A stretch of 9,453 nucleotides of DNA from Firmicutes bacterium UBA3871 (GTDB lineage Bacteria > Bacillota > Clostridia > Peptostreptococcales > Anaerovoracaceae): NCBI GenBank assembly GCA_002392265.1, contig DGGP01000060.1, positions 1-9,453 on the forward strand, given 5' to 3'. Position numbers and translations under genes: made by a program. Below are positions 5,684 through 9,453 of the stretch, piece after piece (position 1 is the stretch's first letter; each line of letters opens with the position of its first letter). A model generated the notes under the pieces. It had not been told where the DNA came from. It worked only from the letters and a program-made list of their open reading frames with translations, and made no database searches.

Positions 5684-7786
5684 TTATTCCTTGTAACCGC
5701 ATCCTTCGGCAGGGCACTCCAGCTTTGTGCCTTTCCCTGCATGCTGGACGAGTAGTTCGCCGCACTTCGGACACTTTTTGTCAACCGGCTGATACCAGTA
5801 AACCTTGTTACATTCCGGATAACCGCTGCAGCCGTAGAACGTTCTGCCGCGCTTGCCCTTTTTTATAATTATATCTTTACCACATACCGGGCATTTTACA
5901 CCGGTTGAAATCTGTATTTTTTTGGTATTTCTGCATTCCGGAAATCCCGTGCAGGCAATAAAGTCGCCGAATCTGCCGTGCTTGATTGCAAGAGGCTTTC
6001 CGCAAAGCTCACACATCTCGCCTGTCAGCGTATCTTCAAGCTTTACCTTTTCTATCTTTTCGTCGGCCACCTTCAGCTCCTTTTCGAGCGGGCCGTAGAA
6101 ATCGGCAACTACTTTTCTCCAGTTTGCATTGACCTCGGTGGACTCGATATTATCGAGCTTTTCCTCCATGCCTGCGGTAAATCCCGCATCAACGATTTCC
6201 TTGAAATATTCCTCCATCATTTCGGTTACCACAAAGCCGAGCTGAGTCGGAACCAGAGCCTTCTTTTCCTTTTTCACATATCTGCGCTCGGTGAGAGTCG
6301 TCACGATAGGCGCATAGGTAGACGGTCTTCCTATGTTCTTTTCTTCGAGGTCCTTTATCAGACTCGCTTCTGTGTATCTTGCAGGCGGCTGGGTGAACTT
6401 CTGGTCGCCCGTAACTTCCTTTGCGGTCAGCTCTTCACCTTCGGCAAGGCCGGGCAGAATGCGGTCCTTTGTCTCGTCATCGTAGGACTTGTAGATTTTC
6501 AGATAGCCGTCATAGGTCAGCTTTGAGCCGTTTGCTCTCAAAAGGTAGCCGCTGTTTTCAATGTCAACTGTCATGCTGCTAAACTCCGCAGCCTTCATCT
6601 GGCTTGCGACAAAGCGGAGCCAGATCAGCTTGTAGAGCTTGTACTGGTCCTCGGTGAGGGACTGGTGTATGTCGTCAGGTGTGAGGTTAACATCGGATGG
6701 GCGAATTGCTTCGTGCGCATCCTGGATGCCGCCCTTGTTCTTGTATACATTGTTTGCCCAGTACTTTATCTCCGTTCCGTCAGGCTGAAGCTCGTAATTG
6801 TCGTGGATGAAATTCTTTGCCGCTTCGCGTGCTTCGTCGGAGATTCTGGTGGAGTCGGTTCTGATGTATGTAACCAGACCTGCGAGTCCCTTTCCCTTTA
6901 TGTCTACGCCCTCGTACAGCTGCTGCGCGATCATCATGGTTTTGCGTGCCGGGAAGTTCAGCTTGTTGCTGGCCTCCTGCTGAAGCTTTGAAGTCGTAAA
7001 CGGAGCATAAGGGTTCTTCTTTTTCGGTTCTTCCTTTACCGAAGACACGATATACTTTCCCTTTTCAAGCGTCCTTAAAACACGGGTTGCCTCGTCTTCG
7101 TTTGAAATGGTAATTTCGCCTTTTTTATCCTTGCTGCCGATTACCTTTGCGCTGAACTTTTTCTTTGAGCTGCCTTCCTTCTTTTCGAATTCGGCGTTTA
7201 TTGTCCAGTATTCGGTAGGCACAAATGCATTTATGGCGTTTTCCCTGTCACAGATTATCTTTAACGCAGCCGACTGAACTCTGCCTGCGGAAAGACCTCT
7301 GGATACCTTTCTCCAGAGCAGCGGGCTGATCTGATAGCCTACGAGGCGGTCGAGGATACGGCGCGCCTGCTGGGCATCAACAAGATTCATGTTGATGGTT
7401 CTCGGATTTTTGATTGCGGATGCAATGGCAGTCTTTGTTATTTCATGGAACTCTATTCTGCAGTTTGACTTCGGGTCGAGACCGAGCAGAAATGCGAGGT
7501 GCCATGATATTGCTTCTCCTTCGCGGTCCGGGTCGGTTGCGAGGAGGACTTTGCTGCTGGCCTTTGCCTCTTTTTTCAGAGACTTGATCAGGTCGCCTTT
7601 TCCTCTGATAGGGATATATTTCGGTTCAAAATTATTTTCGATATCTATTCCGAGCGTGCTCTTCGGCAAATCGCGAACGTGTCCTACACTGGCGATTACC
7701 TTGTAGTTACTGCCCAGATACTTTCCTATTGTTTTTGCCTTTGATGGTGACTCCACTATAACCAGAGTCTTCTTTTTTTCAGCCAA
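5684..7786 (-). CDS. topA: DNA topoisomerase I (type IA)
   Basis: Relaxes negative supercoils by cutting one strand through a 5'-phosphotyrosine link. It has 700 residues, typical for Bacillota TopA. The Toprim domain opens with TLVIVESPSKAKTIGKYLG, catalytic Glu12, and the acidic triad DPDRE with Asp85, Asp87 and Glu89. The motif LSAGRVQSAAL is at 165-175, and the active-site Tyr306 lies in TYIRTDSTR. The C-terminus carries three four-cysteine zinc fingers, at about 592-618, 632-659 and 672-696. I start at the TTG at 7786: GGAGG (7795-7799) lies 8 bases upstream and the resulting N-terminus matches the family. The frame stays open to a GTG at 7861, but those 25 residues are AT-rich leader sequence that contains a promoter. 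It has its own leader downstream of dprA and is followed closely by hslV. Confidence 0.97.
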   Translation of the reverse strand: MAEKKKTLVIVESPSKAKTIGKYLGSNYKVIASVGHVRDLPKSTLGIDIENNFEPKYIPIRGKGDLIKSLKKEAKASSKVLLATDPDREGEAISWHLAFLLGLDPKSNCRIEFHEITKTAIASAIKNPRTINMNLVDAQQARRILDRLVGYQISPLLWRKVSRGLSAGRVQSAALKIICDRENAINAFVPTEYWTINAEFEKKEGSSKKKFSAKVIGSKDKKGEITISNEDEATRVLRTLEKGKYIVSSVKEEPKKKNPYAPFTTSKLQQEASNKLNFPARKTMMIAQQLYEGVDIKGKGLAGLVTYIRTDSTRISDEAREAAKNFIHDNYELQPDGTEIKYWANNVYKNKGGIQDAHEAIRPSDVNLTPDDIHQSLTEDQYKLYKLIWLRFVASQMKAAEFSSMTVDIENSGYLLRANGSKLTYDGYLKIYKSYDDETKDRILPGLAEGEELTAKEVTGDQKFTQPPARYTEASLIKDLEEKNIGRPSTYAPIVTTLTERRYVKKEKKALVPTQLGFVVTEMMEEYFKEIVDAGFTAGMEEKLDNIESTEVNANWRKVVADFYGPLEKELKVADEKIEKVKLEDTLTGEMCELCGKPLAIKHGRFGDFIACTGFPECRNTKKIQISTGVKCPVCGKDIIIKKGKRGRTFYGCSGYPECNKVYWYQPVDKKCPKCGELLVQHAGKGTKLECPAEGCGYKE

Positions 7787-7799
7787 AGTTTTAACCTCC
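7784..7799 (-). promoter_or_regulatory. Ribosome binding site that fixes the topA TTG start
   Basis: GGAGG (7795-7799) followed by 8 bases and TTG (7784-7786). No ATG falls in frame at a matching distance, and translation from the TTG gives MAEKKKTLVIVESPSK, the expected TopA beginning. Confidence 0.85.
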
Positions 7800-7838
7800 G
7801 AATCTTTGGTTTCCACAGCGCGTTTTATTTTATCTACT

Positions 7839-7868
7839 ATTATATGTAAATATATGTGCACTGTTCAA
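7839..7868 (-). promoter_or_regulatory. Candidate topA promoter, proximal
   Basis: Minus-strand TTGAAC (7863-7868), an 18-bp spacer and TATAAT (7839-7844). Transcription would start near 7832, leaving a leader of about 45 bases before the TTG. Four of six -35 positions match consensus; the -10 is perfect. Confidence 0.55.
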
Positions 7869-7874
7869 GTTATG

Positions 7875-7903
7875 ATTATATTGCCATTTTTCTTACTTTG
7901 CAA
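7875..7903 (-). promoter_or_regulatory. Candidate topA promoter, distal
   Basis: Minus-strand TTGCAA (7898-7903), a 17-bp spacer and TATAAT (7875-7880). The -35 overlaps the last codons of dprA. The predicted start is near 7868, inside the -35 of the proximal promoter, so the two would probably interfere or alternate. Confidence 0.5.
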
Positions 7904-8783
7904 TAAAAATTTTTCCGAGCCCGCTCCCAAGTATACCCTTCATCTCGAGTATCGTCACAATCGGTATCAGCTCCTTTGCTTCTTTTTTCAATGCTTTTGC
8001 GAGGTTTTCCATGCTTGTTTCACCGAATGAAAGAATATAATTATAAATCTCTGTTTCATCCCGGCCGAGCTGCTTCATTATGCTTGATGGTCCCTCAGCT
8101 TTTTTACAAAGACCGCTCGAAGCCAAATCGCAGACCACATCGTCTATCACCGCCACCGGAATCGCCCCGTCCTGAATCAGCCTGTTGCATCCGAGCCCCA
8201 TAATCGAAGTGATATTCGCAGGCACGGCATATACACTTCTGCCCTGCTCCATTGCATACTCCGCTGTAATCAGCGAGCCGCTGCCAAGCCCCGCCTCCAC
8301 CACAACCGTCGCCGCACAAATCCCACTGATTATACGATTCCGCTGCGGAAACATCCATTTTAAAGGCTGCGTGCCAGGAGGATATTCGCTCAGCACCAGA
8401 CCTTCCCTTTCAATTTGCCCCTTCAGCCTGCTGCTGCCCTTCGGGAAACAGATATCCGGCCCGTTCCCAAGCACTGCTATGGTTTTACCCCGTGCGCCAA
8501 GCGCTCCCATATGGGAATAGCTGTCTATCCCCGCCGCCATTCCGCTGACTACCGTGATGCCGTTTTCAGCAAGCCTGCCGGCCATCTTTTCCGCCACATA
8601 TCTGCCGTATTCGCTGCATCTGCGGGCACCCACCATCGCAACACAGGCAGTGCCGCTTGCTAAAGTGATGTCGCCGATATAGTACAGCTGCTTCGGTGGT
8701 GACGGAATGTCGCGAAGCTGCGGGGGGTAAAGCTCGTCGTCCATAGTGACCATACAGATTTTGCTCTCGTCCATCCCCTTCAT
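7893..8783 (-). CDS. dprA: DNA processing protein DprA (Smf)
   Basis: Binds incoming single-stranded DNA during natural transformation and loads RecA. It has 296 residues, within the family range. A short N-terminal segment precedes the extended Rossmann fold (about 45-220), with VGARRCSEYGR (51-61), SGMAAGIDSYSH (80-91), FPQRNRIISG (145-154) and EAGLGSGSLITAEYAMEQGR (163-182). The C-terminal 60 residues fit the DprA winged-helix domain. The ATG at 8783 overlaps the comM stop as ATGA and has AAAGGA 7 bases upstream; an ATG three codons later is an alternative. The overlap implies translational coupling to comM. DprA is also common in Bacillota not known to be transformable, so its presence does not prove competence. 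Confidence 0.96.
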   Translation of the reverse strand: MKGMDESKICMVTMDDELYPPQLRDIPSPPKQLYYIGDITLASGTACVAMVGARRCSEYGRYVAEKMAGRLAENGITVVSGMAAGIDSYSHMGALGARGKTIAVLGNGPDICFPKGSSRLKGQIEREGLVLSEYPPGTQPLKWMFPQRNRIISGICAATVVVEAGLGSGSLITAEYAMEQGRSVYAVPANITSIMGLGCNRLIQDGAIPVAVIDDVVCDLASSGLCKKAEGPSSIMKQLGRDETEIYNYILSFGETSMENLAKALKKEAKELIPIVTILEMKGILGSGLGKIFIAK

Positions 8784-9453
8784 ACCTCTCTTTCCTTTGC
8801 ATACAGTCTGTCAAGCGCCCTGTACTGAAGCGCCTCGGCAGCGTGCACTTCTGCAATTGTCTCGCTCCCATCGAGGTCTGCGATTGTACGCGAAACCTTG
8901 ATAAGCTTTGTCGCCGAACGCATGCTGAGCGCAAAGCTGTCCGCCGCCCTCCTGAAAAGAGACGCCGCAGCATCACTCATTCGGCAGTACTTTTCGATTT
9001 CGGCACCCTCCATGTGGGCATTCAGCCTCGTGGCACCGGCATATCTCTCCGCTTGCACAGCTCTGGCCTTTTGCACGGCACGTCGCATTTCTTCCGAAGA
9101 CAAGCAGGTCCCGCCGCCCGCATCGCCCGAAATCAGACTGCCCGACCTGATTTCCGCAACCGCTATGTGCATATCGATTCTGTCAATTAACGGTCCCGAC
9201 AGCTTTGACTGGTAATTGTAGACAGAGTTCGTGCTGCATTTACACTTTCTGTAGGATGAGCCAAAATAGCCGCACCGACATGGGTTCCCTGCCGCAACGA
9301 GGATGAAATTGCAAGGGAAGGTCACGCGCATATCGCCTCGCTGCAGCACGATTTCGCCATCCTCGACGGGCTGCCTGAGTGTTTCAAGAGTCTCCCTGCC
9401 AAACTCCGGGAACTCGTCCAAAAACAGCACGCCCATGTGGGCCAGGCTGATCT
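8780..9453 (-). CDS. comM: ComM/YifB family Mg-chelatase-like AAA+ ATPase (C-terminal part, cut by window edge)
   Basis: The gene enters from the right edge; 223 residues of an expected 500 or so are visible. The fragment begins ISLAHMGVLFLDEFPEF, which holds the Walker B motif (LFLDE). RQPVEDGEIVLQR, the sensor-1 stretch FILVAAGNPC and the RIDMHI arginine-finger region follow. The cysteine cluster CRCGYFGSSYRKCKC is characteristic of the family and may bind metal. The rest is the helical Mg-chelatase C-terminal domain (RAVQKARAVQAERY to the end). In Gram-negative bacteria ComM is a hexameric helicase that promotes branch migration during natural transformation; the same role here is inferred from family and from the overlap with dprA. 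The Walker A motif and the start lie outside the window. Confidence 0.95.
   Translation of the reverse strand, partial: ISLAHMGVLFLDEFPEFGRETLETLRQPVEDGEIVLQRGDMRVTFPCNFILVAAGNPCRCGYFGSSYRKCKCSTNSVYNYQSKLSGPLIDRIDMHIAVAEIRSGSLISGDAGGGTCLSSEEMRRAVQKARAVQAERYAGATRLNAHMEGAEIEKYCRMSDAAASLFRRAADSFALSMRSATKLIKVSRTIADLDGSETIAEVHAAEALQYRALDRLYAKEREV

Noticed and set aside
7836..7860. Repeated TATATGT motif in the topA leader
   Set aside because: Two copies of a seven-base AT-rich word overlapping a promoter are expected by chance.
7787..7861. Longer TopA starting at the GTG at 7861
   Set aside because: The extra 25 residues correspond to promoter and leader sequence, and GGAGG with correct spacing points to the TTG at 7786.

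Overview
The window is a compact, single-direction stretch of bacterial housekeeping genes. All nine genes lie on the minus strand, so transcription runs from right to left. CodY, HslVU, a TopA with three zinc fingers, DprA and a ComM/YifB ATPase together indicate a low- to mid-GC Gram-positive bacterium (Bacillota). An anaerobic member of Clostridia is my best guess, with low confidence below phylum. TTG is used as a start at least once (topA) and probably twice (hflX), and GTG once (pepF).

Layout in the direction of transcription: comM (3' part, enters at the right edge) and dprA overlap by ATGA. A leader of about 100 bp with two candidate sigma-A promoters follows. Next come topA, hslV and hslU, closely packed with gaps of 24 and 16 bp. 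A 153-bp AT-rich gap then holds a good sigma-A promoter and one or two CodY-box-like palindromes. After codY there is a strong intrinsic terminator, then hflX, yigZ (UPF0029/IMPACT family) and the 5' part of pepF, which leaves at the left edge.

Functionally the genes cover DNA handling (ComM and DprA for incoming single strands, TopA for supercoiling), ATP-dependent proteolysis (HslVU), global nutrient sensing (CodY, with GTP and branched-chain amino acids as effectors), ribosome rescue or stress (HflX), and intracellular peptide turnover (PepF). The order resembles the Bacillus dprA-topA-trmFO-xerC-clpQ-clpY-codY neighbourhood without trmFO and xerC.

I see no undescribed system, mobile element, CRISPR array or RNA gene. 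Points worth a second look: an abrupt rise in GC and change in codon use inside yigZ near position 1205, which may be a recombination or assembly junction; the codY terminator hairpin, whose 3' arm is also the apparent ribosome binding site of hflX; a possible CodY autoregulatory site; and an HslV N-terminus with two candidate threonine nucleophiles.
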